A stretch of DNA of 64,000 nt from Hexactinellida sp. DTS-2022 (GCA_028753945.1 JAPNXP010000002.1:4092001-4156000); one strand, 5' to 3'. Numbered from the stretch's first letter, positions 1 to 12,170 are shown. The notes: generated by a model from the letters alone, not told the origin. Translations and numbers: made by a program.

Positions 1-72
1 CATTGTTTCAATGAAGGCTTGTTGCCTTTATTCTCCAACACCAAATAGCGTACTTTCTAATTTGTTATCGCA

Positions 73-1133
73 ATGGGTCATGGTCCAGAGAACTATCATA
101 ATCTGAAGGAATTATTTAGTTTTCCATCCATAAGCAAAATATTTTCACTCGAGAGTCTTGTGCAAATATCTTGTGACTTTAAGGTTGCAGCATTACTTGT
201 CGGCATTCAGCAAGCATCGAGCAAATACCCCTGCCCTTTCTGTTTATGGCGCAATAATACTATATGCACAGGCTTACCTGGACATTCTAGGAAGAGAGAA
301 GAAATGATAGTTGACCTCGAAAAAAAGCGTCACAATGTTATTAACGAGCCAATCATACACTGGTCCGAGTCAGTGATGGAAAAGGTTGCTTTAGCGCCAT
401 TGCATGTTCTGCTTGGTTTGGTGAATAGGTTTTTTTCTGAAGCAAAACCTAGTCACGAAACATCAAATAGAAAAGGTCGTCAGCTCTACAAGCTTCATTG
501 CTTAGCATTATGTAAATATAATATCTATCGTTCAGAGTATTGGAATGGTACTCTTGAGGGTAATTCATGCTCGAGACTTTTAGATCATTTAGACGATATT
601 CCTTTCCCAAACACCTCACTAAAATTCGTCAAAGCATTAAAAGCTTTGAAAGATGTAAAAGACAATCTCCTAGGGACGGTAAGGAAGAAGGATGGGAAGG
701 CAGCATCAGAGTATTTAGGGAGGCATGGCATGCTACAGGTTTATCATGGTCCTTAAAATCACATATTCTATCTGATCATTATGAAGAATACTTCACCCGT
801 TATGAGAATATCGCTAATGCAGGGGCAGCAATTAGTTCAGAACAAAGTGGACAAATGCTACATTCCAGGTTGCAAAAGGTGTGGGATTTACGATTCAAGA
901 CTAAGGCAGAAAATCCCATATTTTCTCAACGTCTTGTGGATTGCATGGTAGCATACAACTATAACTTAAAGTGGGATAAAGCAATTAGATCTGTAGGAAA
1001 TCCGGATGAAGATCAAAACTCAATCGAAGAATTCAATAGTGAAGGGGATTCAAACGAGCATGATGAAGAAAGAATAGAACTACATAATTGGTTAACTGAT
1101 TCTGAATACTCGGATGAAAGTGATACTGATTGA
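73..1133 (+). pseudogene. Unclassified DDE-like transposase, C-terminal part, frameshifted
   Basis: Two overlapping frames make one product: 73-756 supplies the N-terminal part, and from about 670-720 the sequence continues in another frame to the stop at 1133. Visible features are a CPFCLW zinc-knuckle-like motif near residue 54, an LHVLLGL segment near 110, an EGNSC.RLL block near 180, then K-x-H-x-L-x-DH and SEQ-x3-x-LH-like blocks before an acidic tail. This order (CxxC, LH, EGN, H..DH, E..H) belongs to a transposase type I recall from insect and Hydra genomes, but I cannot name its superfamily. Its 5' part lies beyond the window edge and bases 1-72 already carry stops. The frameshift makes it a pseudogene. 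Confidence 0.6.
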
Positions 1134-1525
1134 TTAAGAAATCAATAACATGCTAATTACTCAATTATTATAACTGTCTCATACTATTTATACAATGAAT
1201 GCAGAGTAATAAATAATGGATACTGAAATTACAGAATATTTTTCGCACGAAATCTAAGATTATCACATTTGATTCCTATCTAAACTTATTTAAGAATAAC
1301 TATTATTGTACTAATTATGTGTTTCTATTAAAATATTAAGTTTTAAATAAGTAGAGTTTTAAATATAGTGTGATAATAGCCCAGATAATTAGCTAATAAA
1401 GATACTTTTGTGTCTCAGAGAAATAGAGGTTATTAGTTGACAAATCCTAAACTTGGCCTGGGAATTTAGAAAATACATAAATATATACCATATATGATAG
1501 TTATTAATAATTCTTGAAGAAATAT
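1134..1525. other. AT-rich spacer, nothing recognised
   Basis: No coding frame, terminal repeat or tandem repeat was recognised between the transposase fragment and the P-like element. Confidence 0.5.
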
Positions 1526-1776
1526 GTAGATACATAGCCTACTCTATATAAGGCCTACCATCAAATGTACCATGGATGAAGTAGTGTACGATGAGATTAA
1601 TTTTAGAAATTAATCTGTCATAATAAATAATTCTAGTAAATTAATAGATTTTCTCTATTGAGTCTTTATGGCTTACTTAACAACAACGATAAGAATACAT
1701 AAAGAATAATGTGGGTTCAAATAACAATAATAATAACAATAATATTATTAGAAGAGTAGCCTTCTGGTGTATTTCA

Positions 1777-4700
1777 TTAATGTGAGAACTTCTTCAGTTT
1801 TCGCTTTTCTATACCTTTAGATGCAACAGCGGAGTTATAATTATTAACCTTAGCTAGTAAACAGTTGGCGCAAGTGAAAATAAGATTTTTTAGGATAGTC
1901 AAAATAGATACACCACAAGAAATGCAACTCAATTTAGCAATCGCATCAGTCTCTTCTAAGAATATCAAGGTTACTTCCACAATAATTTTTCTGGATGATC
2001 CTTCCCTCAATATCGCCAACAAGTTTTCTTTGCTTTCAATTGCAATTAACGTCTTCCATAAAGTTACTATAGATTCGAGGATAAACTCAGATGGATACTT
2101 TAGGACACCACGGTCAGTTAATTGCAAAAGCCTGAACTCGGGTTGTGAATCTTCATCAAAGATAAAGCCTTTGTCAATGGTCAAAAGATCAATGCAAACA
2201 TGACATGGCTGAGTTTTTAAAATATATTTATGTACTGCATAACCAGCAATAAAAGCTAATGACTGAAGTCTGTAAACTACATTCAATGGAAGTTAGATCA
2301 TCAATTTCATCCCAGACCAGGGTATATTATAAGCCCATTTTTTTATTCCTAGCCCATTTTTTAATTCCTATTTTCATTTTTTTACTCCCTTGAATAGTGA
2401 GTTTTTATCGTCTGATATCCATTTCAAGATTCCATTTCTACCGAAAATCCATTTTTTTATTCCACGAAAACAATAAAAAACATTTTTTTATTCCTTATAA
2501 AATATACTGTCCCAGACTAGTTGGACATCGATTTCATCGCCATTATTTGTATCAAGGGATGAGTATGAATCAATAAATGTCTGAATTGAATATAAGCCAC
2601 AATCTTGTTGTGAAGCAAAAATCTTTATTATGTTGGATAACTTGAGGCGGCGTTCAGTTTCAAGGATTTGAAGATACGAGATATGATAGTTTGAACCTGA
2701 CATCATACGATATAGGCCAAAGTGATGTTCCAATGGATCTATCATTAAAAAGGATGTCAAAAGATAGTTAAATCCACAATATCCAGTTAATGGTTAGTTA
2801 TCTGATGCAATACAGTACAAGCATGTTTAGAACTGGTAAACGTTTGTTTACTTAACTTTCCTACATTTCCTGGCAAGGCCAGCCAAGTCTCTAGCCAAAT
2901 AACAACACAAGCTAAGAATGAAAATCGTTCGTCCTGGTATGTTAGAGGTCTTGAAATATCATCATTCCAACGTTTACCTTTCAGTGGGGAATTTATATTG
3001 AAAAGTTTCCAAATTTGACGAAGCATTTCAACAAAGTCGTGTGTATTGTTTCGGTCTTCTTGGTTACGGAGTTCATTCAGTAACTTCAGAGCTGCAACAG
3101 TAAATTCGTTGAATACTTTCAAAACAAGTTTCATATTTTGGCGCTCAATAGCAGAAGGTAACAAGCTTTGATAGTCAAGCTAGGTGCTAACTTAGCTAAA
3201 GATTATTTCTCTAAATTAAAGAGGAGACGCACATCACTAAAAGATGCAGAGTAAACTTGAACAGGATACACACAATAATCCAGGTTAATGTTCTGAAATT
3301 TGGGAAAGTGAAAGCTTTATCCGAATATCGTTCTCATTCAACCAGTTGTTTAGAATACTTTTCAAAAGGTGCACAAAGTCAAAAGTAACATAGAGTTTTC
3401 TTTTATTATCAGAAGGGTGTGGTACACTAGTCTCTAACTGTTTAGTGGAGAAAATAACTTGAATAAGTTCACGTTTAAAGGGTAATTGTCGGTAGAAATA
3501 ATCTGTACTTTCAAACCGCAAGATTCGATATCCAAAATACAAGACTTAATTATAGGAAATGTATTCAGCAGATATAGATGCGCAAGGTATCAAACGAGAA
3601 ATACAGGACCATTTTTTGTGTAAACTAGAAACCATGATAGCAAATACAGTTCTTGTTGGGTATTCAGGGGATTTGTTAGGACCAAATATTTTCCCACCCT
3701 TCCCACCCCTCAGACTTAAGTTAACGTGGATCTCATCCATCTGAATAATTACATTCTTCTCTTGAGAACTTAAAGAAGAAGTTACCTGGCTAAGTTAAGT
3801 ACAAGAGCCGTTTTCCAGCCCAAAAGAAGAGTACAACTTTATAGTGTATGAACATGTGGAAAAAAAATGCATTCTGAACTTTGGAGAATTTGTAACTAGC
3901 AGGAGAAACCAGTTGCGTTTTTATGGCCAGAATTTATGTAATAACATTATATCTCCTTCTCTTCTTGTAAATACCCACATTCTCTAGTTGGCCAAGAATA
4001 AATTGTAATCTTGGCAAATCGGAACAATTGGATTCTGTTTCATCACTTTCTAATAGATTACATATTGCCTCCTCAATATGTTCTTTTTTGCTTTAGAGAT
4101 ATGGTGAGGATGTTTCTTCTGAGGGGAAGAGCTAAGTTTCAGAGTAATCTCTGTAAACAGCGTTTCAATTTGTCGGATATCAGTGATAGAGATAAGTGAG
4201 AGAGAAATGGACTCCTCCCATATATATATCCGTTCACAGATAATAAGAATTATTTCAAGAGAAACACCTGCACAAATATTATGAATTTCCATCTTAGGCA
4301 AAAAATCTCACACAATTATCTGTTTGAATCCAAACTAACCAGTCAGTTGGGATTGTTATCAAAGCTAACTTATCTCGTATTTCTTGTATACAACCAACAC
4401 GAAACTTCTCCATTTCTGTATTCTCTGATCTCAAGCTGAGATTAGTTGCTTTGTTCAATAGATCTTCCTCTTTGGAGTCGTAAGAGAACCGAGTTGGTTT
4501 GATTCTAATTGAAGGGGTAGAGGAATAATAAGACGGACAACCAGGAAGGAGAGAGCGGACAGCGCCAGGATTTAATTTGGGTCTTCCTCGCGGGACCTCA
4601 TAAGATGTGCCATCTCCTCTGGATACCGTGTGAAAATATTGAATATCTTCCTTCGGAAATGCTTAGCACACACATACACCATTTGAGGAAAGAAATATCC

Positions 4701-4822
4701 TCACGATGGAGAGCACGTATCCAGGCATGTCGTAACTCAGGTGGACCATCTGGAAGTTTAAAACTGTCGCGCTCTTCTGGGGTATAATTACCCAAACAAG
4801 CAGGTGCAGAACAGTTCGGCAT
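1777..4822 (-). pseudogene. P-element-like THAP transposase, broken
   Basis: Segments read in order on the minus strand. At 4822 it starts MPNCSAPACLGN with DGPPELRHAWIRALHREDI, a THAP C2CH zinc finger whose CAKHF end lies in another frame near 4660. From 3740 comes MDEIHVNLSLRGGKGG, the first catalytic Asp region of P transposases. The frame continues past an in-frame TAA near 3544 to FDFVHLLKSILNNWLNEND, the insertion-domain block. At 3164 comes LPSAIERQNMKLVLKVFNEF, at 2760 DPLEHHFGLYRMMSGSNY, and at 2286 LAFIAGYAVHKYI, all typical of the C-terminal half of P transposases. At least one stop, several frame changes and an inserted MITE abolish function. The family call is by recognition only. 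Confidence 0.85.
2318..2509. mobile_element. hAT-type MITE inside the P-like element
   Basis: A 192-bp insertion flanked by the 8-bp duplication TCCCAGAC (2310-2317 and 2510-2517). Its ends are imperfect inverted repeats, CAGGGTATATTATAAG on the left and the complement of CAGTATATTTTATAAG on the right. The body is T-rich with repeats of CCATTTTTTTATTCC. An 8-bp duplication and a CAG start point to hAT. It interrupts the C-terminal coding part of the P-like transposase, so it is younger than that element. A relative begins at 63895. Confidence 0.85.
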
Positions 4823-4879
4823 TGAGAAAAATTAAAATATCTAACTATTTATTAAAAAGAAACAAAGTCAAATATAGTA

Positions 4880-5039
4880 CAGTTGAAACCGGATATTTTT
4901 AACATCATTCTTTTCTCGAAAATTTGTTAAAAATATCAAATTGCTAAAAATACCCGATTTACAACAACAACAATAATTAATTATTTACAAGAAAATGTGT
5001 TAAAAATATCCGATTGTTAAAAATATCCGGTTTCAACTG
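4880..5039. mobile_element. pogo/Tigger-like TA MITE
   Basis: 160 bp with ends CAGTTGAAACCGGATATTTTT and its inverted complement, flanked by TA on both sides. CAGT ends with TA duplications fit the pogo/Tigger branch of Tc1/mariner. It lies upstream of the THAP start codon inside the P-like element. No coding sequence. Confidence 0.75.
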
Positions 5040-5417
5040 TACTAGGAAGTACTTAAAATATCGGTGGAAGGAGAATTGGATTAATTAATTACTAAAAATT
5101 AACAAAAATCAGTAACAAGTTGATCCAACTAAATTTAAAATATTTCTAACTGTACAGAGATAAATGTAAATAACTATGGGTCAATAATAATATCGTACAC
5201 TACTTCATCCTTGGTGCAAAATATTACCTTTGATGGTAGGCCTTATATAGAGTAGGCTATGGTAGATATAATATATATATTTAAGGCTCTTCTCCCCTAC
5301 TGAACCCCTAAACACCCCAATTTTTCGAAAAATTGAGGTCTTTCCTGAATGTTGCATATAATATATGTTTAATAATAGAATCTTCTTTTCCAGGAGCCGG
5401 GAGAGCGTCTCCTCTAC

Positions 5418-5612
5418 ATTCAGTGCCTTTCCAAAATACGCCTACATCCATGCCTTTCCAAAGACCAGTACATTCAGTGCCTTTCCAAAGACCCGTACAT
5501 TCAGTGCCTTTACAAAGACCCGAACATTCAGTGCCTTTCCAAAGACGCGTACATTCAGTGCCATTCCAAAGACCCGTACATTCAGTACCGATCCAAAGAC
5601 CCGTGTTTCTCT
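5418..5612. repeat. 27-bp minisatellite
   Basis: About seven copies of a 27-bp unit built on attcagtgcctttccaaag. Because 27 is a multiple of three, all frames stay open and read as 9-residue repeats. I treat these as repeat artefacts, since no recognisable protein flanks them. The stretch 5613-5841 that follows is AT-rich and holds nothing I recognise. Confidence 0.85.
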
Positions 5613-5845
5613 ACAAACAAAAGTACCAAAACTAACAAACAAACAAAAAATATTGACAAACTAATAAACCTAACAACAAACAAATATTTCAATTAATTAC
5701 ACAAATATATCCACTAAATTATTAATTCCCGATTGTTGTGATTTTGTGTGTGTGTTTGTTAGTTTGTCCGGATTGCGATAAGTTGATAGTTGTTGAGTTA
5801 TGTAGATAAATTAAGTGATTTATTGTAAAGTTAATATATAGTTAA

Positions 5846-6530
5846 CTGTAGACTGCCTAACTGATACACGTTGTGTCAGGTGGAAAACCGGTATATCAAA
5901 TTATTCAAATTTCGTGAATATTCGGATTTAGACATGGTTTTGTACCCTCTATCGATTTAACTAAAAAAATCAAAAATTTCATAAATTGTCATGATGACGT
6001 AGCATAATTGTGTACTGCTCCACTTGCCTGCCACTTGCTTTCGCACTTTCGAAATGTTAAAACTTCAGCGTAGAAATACTCGTAAGAATATATTAGACTA
6101 AATACTAACTTTTTAGGATATTTGGTTAGGCTAATATAGAGTTGTGATAGATAAAACTCAAATATATGTATTTTTTCGTAATCCATGGTTCATCATAAAC
6201 AGATTAGTCGATTTCTTTAAAATGATGTAACTTTCGCTTACTCTGGCGGATTTGTTCAAATTTTGAGATATGATAACTAACAAGATAGTCGTGATTGTTC
6301 AAATTTAGAAACAAAGGATTAATTACATGTCAACGGCGTTATATCGATTCAAAGATAATGTATCTGTCATCACTTTTTGTCAAAATCCTCGAGTAAATCT
6401 TTTTAAAAATTATAGTTAGTTGATATATTATTGTGCTCTTGTTGGATTACAAATTAATAGGTTCTAAATATTAAATACAAAGAACTACAGGGTTTTCTAT
6501 TTTCCTGAAAATCTCTCCGGCAGTCTACGG
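5846..6530. mobile_element. TTAA-site element, family D
   Basis: The left end is TTAA (5842-5845) followed by CTGTAGACTGCC. The right end is GGCAGTCTACGG followed by TAAA (6531-6534), a decayed TTAA. The same end block, GTCTACGGTTAA, recurs alone near 52427 and 56727. No coding capacity. TTAA duplications occur in piggyBac and Kolobok; with so little terminus I do not choose between them. Confidence 0.6.
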
Positions 6531-6534
6531 TAAA

Positions 6535-7255
6535 GTTTAAATTACCCCACGTGAATGAAAGTTCTTGTATTAACCTGTAATTGTGAGAAATATATACCTA
6601 TACGATACAAATCAATAAACCAAAAAGAAAATGTCCCTATCTATTATACTATTTATTTTTTGTCGGTTTCAAAATTTGGCTAATACAAATCTCCCATAGG
6701 GCGATTTCCAAAAGTGGTGGTAGATATTATGCGGTTATTTGGCAATGCGGCCATCAATGTTTGTCATCAGAATCAATATTTAAAGATTATAAGCGTAAGG
6801 AGAGGGTAGACGTTTTACATTTTTGAATTATGACTTGGAATTTTTTTTATCAAGCATTTAATCAAATTTCGCATAAAAAGATGACCTTTTTATTCATTTT
6901 TTGGTTTCAAAAGGTCGCAATATTTTTTATTTAGATCTTATCAAAAATTCCAAACCGCCCACCAACCGCCAATAACGATGATCTATCGGATAGATCACAC
7001 AGTACAGGTCTTTAGCAAATAATGATCTTGCAAACCACACACTTATCAGGTGGAGTCTGAAAAAATCCCCCTATGGGACTTTTGTATTAGCATGATACTG
7101 CAAGCCAAATAATTTCGAATTTATAGAAGATAATTAGATTTTGATTTCAGTTTCGATATAGCTATAATGTCTTCCATCATATATGTGAAATTCAAACTCC
7201 CACCTTCAAAACTAAATTCATGTGTGTTTTTTGGTGAATCTGCCGTAATTTAACC
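6535..7255 (-). mobile_element. TTAA-site element, family A copy, abutting family D
   Basis: Inverted copy of the element at 25809-26526. The right end is TAATTTAACC followed by TTAA (7256-7259); the left end is a decayed GTTTAAATTACCCC. It shares a single four-base target word with the family D element on its left, so one landed in the other's flanking TTAA. Conserved internal words include cccatagggcgatttcc near 6697 and gtggtggtagatattatgcgg near 6714. About 720 bp, non-coding. Confidence 0.7.
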
Positions 7256-7309
7256 TTAAAACAATTTAACGTCAAAGAAAGTGGACGTTAACAGTTAACT
7301 ACATAGGGC

Positions 7310-8068
7310 CAGTCTCCCGTTCTCCCTTCCGTTAGGGCCTGTTGAAGTGTGGGTCAATATTGAGAACTAAGCATATTTAGAGTCAAAATAAAGTTTATAA
7401 ATGCAGGCAATATACTAAGTGGGTAGTCTTCCCATCCCCCTGCCCGGTATTGCGATTTCAAGTGTATGTCTATATTAGAGTATATGCATAATTAAACGCC
7501 CAATTTCCAATGTATATCTGATTTGACTAGTTTTCCTAATCTACTAATTTCCCAATTCTCCATATGGTTATAATACTAAAAATTGCAGAGACACAACTTT
7601 AATTAAGTTAAACCAAAGTGACAAAGGCAAACAATTTACTATGTGGACAGTCTGCTCCTCCGCCTGGACGGTACTGCCTGTTGATGTGTGGCTCAATATT
7701 AAATAAATAAAACAAATTTGAGTTAAACCAAAGTGTGTTAAGACAAGCAATACACCAGGTGAACAATATACTCCTCCGCCTGGACGGTAGTGCCTGTTGA
7801 TGTGTGGCTCAATATTAAATAAATACAACAAATTTAGTTAAACCAAAGTGGGCTAAGGCAATCAATTTACTATGAGGACAGTCTGCTCCTCCGCCTGGAC
7901 GGTACTGCCTGTTGATGTGTCACTCTATATTAAATAAATAATCAAATTTAAGTTAAACCATAGTATGCTAAGACAAGCAATACACCAGGTGAACAATCTG
8001 CTCCTCCGCCTGGACGGTACTGCCTGTTGATGTGTGGCTCAATATTAAATATATGAAACAAATTTAAG
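7310..8068 (-). repeat. Satellite array, units of about 115-120 bp
   Basis: Several tandem units carry the words ctcctccgcctggacggtactgcctgttgatgtgtggctc and taaaccaaagtg. In reverse complement they match the arrays at 47.9-48.1 kb and 54.9-55.4 kb: a block like acacccacacttcaacaggccc, a GC-rich segment, then actg(t)ccac and a gtccactttggtttgac-like word. The first unit (7310-7450) is more diverged. No gene recognised. Confidence 0.7.
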
Positions 8069-8242
8069 TTAATTTTTAATCCTCTGAATTTGGCCATATA
8101 TCAGACATTTCCCAATTTTACGAAGCCCATGTGAGTTGAATTGTTCTCAGAATTAAGCCAAATTTTCCTATATTATCCCCCCAAGTATAATAACTAATAA
8201 AACGAAATAAACTCAATATTCAAAATTAACCAAAGAGGGGCC
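8069..8242 (-). mobile_element. One end of a TTAA-site element, family B
   Basis: Reverse complement of the left end of the 23679-25264 element: it begins at 8242 with GGCCCCTCTTTGGTTAATTT outside which lies TTAA (8243-8246). Similarity runs about 170 bp, through aggaaaatttggcttaattctgag-type sequence, and then stops. No opposite end was found. Confidence 0.6.
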
Positions 8243-8246
8243 TTAA

Positions 8247-8866
8247 GGTACTGATCTGATTTTGCTCCAGAAATATATTTTCCATTGCGGATTTGATGCA
8301 CAAATGCGGGTTACTTGGGAGCTATGGAACATCATTGATTTTCCGAGGGTATTGATCATTCATAGGATACAGCTGTAAATGTTAAATACTGTGGGATAAA
8401 AACGCTAAAAATTCATAAAATAATAAATGATATACATATTATCAAATCAGCATACTCAAGTTTTGAATTAAAAAGTTTACAAAATGGGTAATTTGCCAAT
8501 TTTTTTATTTAAAATTCCTCAAAATCTTCCAAGAGTTTTGGGGTAATTGTCAAAGCTAGGTGCTCCTCCAGCAGGGTAACCAGATGAATCCTTTAAAAGA
8601 AGAACACGTTGAAAATTAAAGAGATCGCAGGTAGAGAAACCCAGGATTGTAGAACATTTGAGAATAAAGGCTTTTGTACAAGGACATGGGCTAGTATACT
8701 TTAATAATTCTGAGTATGGTTGAACAACAAAGTTATTTAGACAGGTAGAGGAGTGGATTATTAGACAGAACAGACTGTAAACAATTTTTTAAAAGATACC
8801 AAATGACACAGTGTAAGAAAGCAGTTAGCATGACTGCCTGGGAAGGACTGTCCTTCTAAAAATAGG
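8247..8866. other. Spacer, nothing recognised
   Basis: AT-rich sequence without a supported gene or paired terminal repeats. Confidence 0.4.
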
Positions 8867-9080
8867 ACATTTGGACACCCTGCTCGTCAGGTGCTTTGGC
8901 CAAAACCCTCCACCCCCTGGCCCACCCTCGCGAGCCCCCCCTGGCTTCTTCTCGCGAGCACTCCCTGGCCTCCCCTCGCGAGCACCTCCTGGCCCCCCTC
9001 GCGAGCCCCCCTCGCCCCCCCGGGATTGACGCGAGGGGGGGCTTGGGCCCCCCTGCCCCCCCGGGTTCCGGGCCTACTGA
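8867..9080. repeat. GC-rich tandem repeat with CTCGCGAG core
   Basis: Pyrimidine-rich sequence with repeated ctcgcgagc(a/c)cccctgg words spaced roughly 20-24 bp apart from about 8927 to 9020. Open frames here are composition artefacts. The composition contrasts sharply with both flanks. Confidence 0.6.
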
Positions 9081-9347
9081 TATAAGGACTAGGGATAGCC
9101 GTGTATAGTAGTAACATTTGCCGCGCTAGCACATATAATAGGGGATGCAACTGGAGGTGCTGTAACATTTTAGCGGGTACAATCATTTGTCCTGTTAAAA
9201 AGACTGCCAGAATGTTTGAATGATTATCGAGTCATGTTATATACTATGTGCTCTTTTTTTAGAAACTAGCTATTATTTTATTTTGTTACTCAAATCTAAT
9301 ACTCGTAAACTAAACATATTTAGCAATAAGGCGAACTTACGTAGATC

Positions 9348-10496
9348 AGTGGTGAATCCAAGGTGAGGGGGGCAAATGCCCCCCCTCCCCCACTTCCCCT
9401 TCCTCTATTGCCCAGCGGCAGGATCTTATTTTGGCGAGATATCAAAACACTAAATGCGTTAAATGAGAATTTAGGGATAACAGGAACAAATAGCTTTTCA
9501 AAATCAGGTTCCTAGATTTGCTATTTGATGGGTAATACTCCTGTTATGGAGATGTGTAAACTGAGGTATTAGACATCCAGAAGCTACTTATTTTAGATAA
9601 TTATGTAGTTATTGTATCGTGTTTACTTGATAACATCCAACCGCATCACAAGAACCGTGCCCCCCAGACCTGAAAGTTCAGTTTCTCATAAGGCACCAAT
9701 TACAAATATACCTTTAGAATAATAACAGAGTGACCTAAGTCCCTCACTATACATTATTGTATTTAAATAATTGAGATTTGATTATTTGAGATAAATAAGA
9801 TTTTAGTATGTTGAATTTTAGTTTAGTAATTTGGAGATACAGCCCCCCTGAAATAGTCTTCTGCCACCCCTCAGATTTGTTTCTCGAGGTGCCTCTGACT
9901 TAATTCATAGTACAAAGTCCTACAAATATATAATCATTCATGCTAATTCTTGTATTGTATAGAAGTGGGTTAGTTCATAACTGCCAACCGTAAGGGATTC
10001 CCTGTACAGTACAGGGATTAAACCATTTTGGCTGTTCTGTAAAGGCATACATGGATATATTCCATTTGTATTGGGTTATAATTAACTGATTATGAGTTAA
10101 ATAATGCATAAAATATATACAGTGATGATAGTATATTCTGCCACCCATTCTGCATTGACCACATAAACTTGGTTTATATATATAATTAATCGTTTAGAGA
10201 ATCCCTATGCAGTATATAATTCATTGCTTCATCTTTCCAAATTAATAATTTTGATGTGTCTTTCGTAATTTCCGAAATAATATACGAGCGACCGCAGCGA
10301 TCGATAAATCTTTGATACGTGTATCGGGATTTTCCCAATGTACAGGGGGAAATGAGCCCTATGAGTGATATGACTCAAATAGGTCTAACCAACTTTAATA
10401 CAAAATACCTTGAATTCTCTGAGCACCCCCATTGGGGGTCCTGACAGATTTTCAGGTGTCTTTGCACCCCCTAGCACCCCCTTGGTGCCGCCCCTG
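9348..10496. repeat. Two unpaired hAT-like GC-rich ends and a dispersed repeat
   Basis: At 9348 a CAGTGGTGAATCCAAGG start runs into a G/C-homopolymer tract. At about 10496 the complement of CCAGGGGCGGCACCAAGG ends another GC-rich tract. Both resemble the hAT ends elsewhere in the window, but no matching partner or 8-bp duplication was found. The block at 9979-10050 (ctgccaaccgtaagggattccctgtacag) recurs inverted at about 47500-47583. No gene recognised. Confidence 0.35.
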
Positions 10497-10685
10497 GTAA
10501 GTAATGCCAGCTGAATAGGTAACAGTAACGATCAGCCTTTCTACAGAATGAAAATACCAACAACATACGTATGTACATTATTCGCAATCGGGCGGCACTG
10601 GTCCTAGAAGGAACTGTGAGTATAAAGGAGGTTACTGTTATGCCGAAGTAGAATAAGACGAAGACAGCTGCATATACTACATAGC

Positions 10686-11178
10686 CAGGGTATTATACAG
10701 AGGGGGGCGCCCTGGGATTTGCCCCACTCCCTAGCTTGAGTTCCCCCCCTGGAAATATGCTGCTAAGTTCATATTTTCAGTTAAAATTAGGTGTTTTTAG
10801 CCTTTTATAAAGAGACAAATCGATGTATTCTTCTCTAGGCTAGAATATTTTATGTTAAAAGTTCTGTATCTTCCCCACACATACCATTCAAACATTACTA
10901 GTGATAATGTTTAATGAAATTGTGACAGAAGCTATAATTATCTTCCATTAATTACCACAGCTTCAAATACTATGTGATTATTTTACAGCAATAGCTTTCC
11001 ATTGTTAGCAATACTACTTTGTACTATAATTTGTATCTGGCTTACAGGGGATTCGCCCCTGGACCCTACTGGGGGCCTAGTAGCGCCCCCCAGACCCCCA
11101 GCTGGCAAAGCAGTTATTTAGTGGATCCTGGTACTTGCAGACTTTCCACCCCTGAAGAAAAACCTGTATAAAACCCTG
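10686..11178. mobile_element. MITE with CAGGGT ends
   Basis: Ends CAGGGTATTATACAG and CTGTATAAAACCCTG are imperfect inverted repeats about 493 bp apart. ATAGC lies directly outside both ends (10681-10685 and 11179-11183), a possible 5-bp duplication; an 8-bp hAT duplication is not visible. Internal gcgcccc tracts resemble the hAT MITEs here. No coding sequence. Confidence 0.55.
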
Positions 11179-11411
11179 ATAGCTATTCTCTATGCTAAAA
11201 TTAGATCTTTTCCTAAGTTGACTATTCATTTACAAATAGTTTACTTTATAGCAATGTTGAAACCGGGTCCACCTGCGGACGTATTCACTAAGAACTTAGG
11301 TACTAAGATGAGTCTTTAGTCTTAAGATTTATCTTAAGACAGAACTTAGAGCTATTCACATAGAATTAAGATCGAACTTAAGATAGATCTTAGTTAAGAT
11401 CGATCTTAATA

Positions 11412-11952
11412 CAGTGTACTCCGCTTAATTGGGACACCGGTTAATCGGGACAGCCGCTTAATTGGGACAACGCCCCAAGAACAGAATCATTTCGTTAGAA
11501 GCTATTACTAAATCTTCGGTTAATCGGGACAAACTCCGCTTAATCGGGACAAACTAAATATATTTGGTTCAAAATTGGTGCTCGCTCAAAAGAAAATTCA
11601 TATTGATCAGAACGAATTCTAATAATCTTTGCCAATACTGATGAAGGCAGGACAAAATATCTAATATTGTCTATTTCTTATTGATTTCCATGATATAGAA
11701 ATTTACCAGAGATTATGACCTTGTGGTTCAGGGATATATCAGACGGTCCGGAGAATATTAATGCTCATTATATGGGTTTGAGAAGAATCAAGGGTCCGCT
11801 GGCTTTGGAGAAATTGTTGTAACAGGTTTAAAACCAAGATTTGTGTAAATCACAGGTAAATCACCACTTTACAATGGTTTTTCGGTTAATTGGGATCTCC
11901 GCTTAATTGGGACAAAAGGCCTGGAACAAACGTGTCCCAATTAAGCGGACTG
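11412..11952. mobile_element. pogo/Tigger-like TA MITE, 541 bp
   Basis: Flanked by TA. The left end is CAGTGTACTCCGCTTAATTG and the right end the complement of CAGTCCGCTTAATTGGGACA. The motif ttaatygggaca is repeated in direct and inverted form just inside both ends. Upstream, 11270-11410 holds short inverted aacttaagat words, probably another small palindromic element. Confidence 0.7.
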
Positions 11953-12052
11953 TAGACTGTAGTATAAAGATCATTTTGCAAGCTCATTGAAGCAAACTAA
12001 CAATTTGCGTCTGAGTAGAGACCAAGCAAGGGGAAAATTATACCACTTACAT

Positions 12053-12170
12053 TTTATATGCCTAACTTCAATAATTTTTGAGATAATGGGATAATTAAAA
12101 CTTAATTCATTATTAGGTAATAACTCACTATCTCAAAAATTATTCAAGTGAGGCATATAAAATGTATTAT
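12053..12170. repeat. Foldback hairpin
   Basis: The arm cattttatatgcc...caataatttttgagata is followed after a short loop by its near-complement tatctcaaaaattattcaa...ggcatataaaatg, giving a stem of roughly 40 bp. No gene is recognised from 11958 to 12483. Confidence 0.7.

Larger units (their letters stand above)
1533..5261 (-). mobile_element. P-like DNA transposon, full length, inactive
   Basis: The ends are inverted repeats beginning CATAGCCTACTCTATATAAG and running to about 1592 on the left and from about 5190 on the right. A short unmatched stretch separates an outer block from an inner block (ggatgaagtagtgtacgat at about 1574-1592, its complement at 5191-5210). Directly outside both ends is the same 7-bp word GTAGATA (1526-1532 and 5262-5268). 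P superfamily elements usually give 8-bp duplications, so 7 bp is slightly unusual or one base has changed. The coding capacity is a THAP plus P-type transposase read on the minus strand. Confidence 0.85.

Noticed and set aside
8887-9186. Proline- or glycine-rich proteins on both strands
   Set aside because: Composition artefact of the CTCGCGAG repeat.
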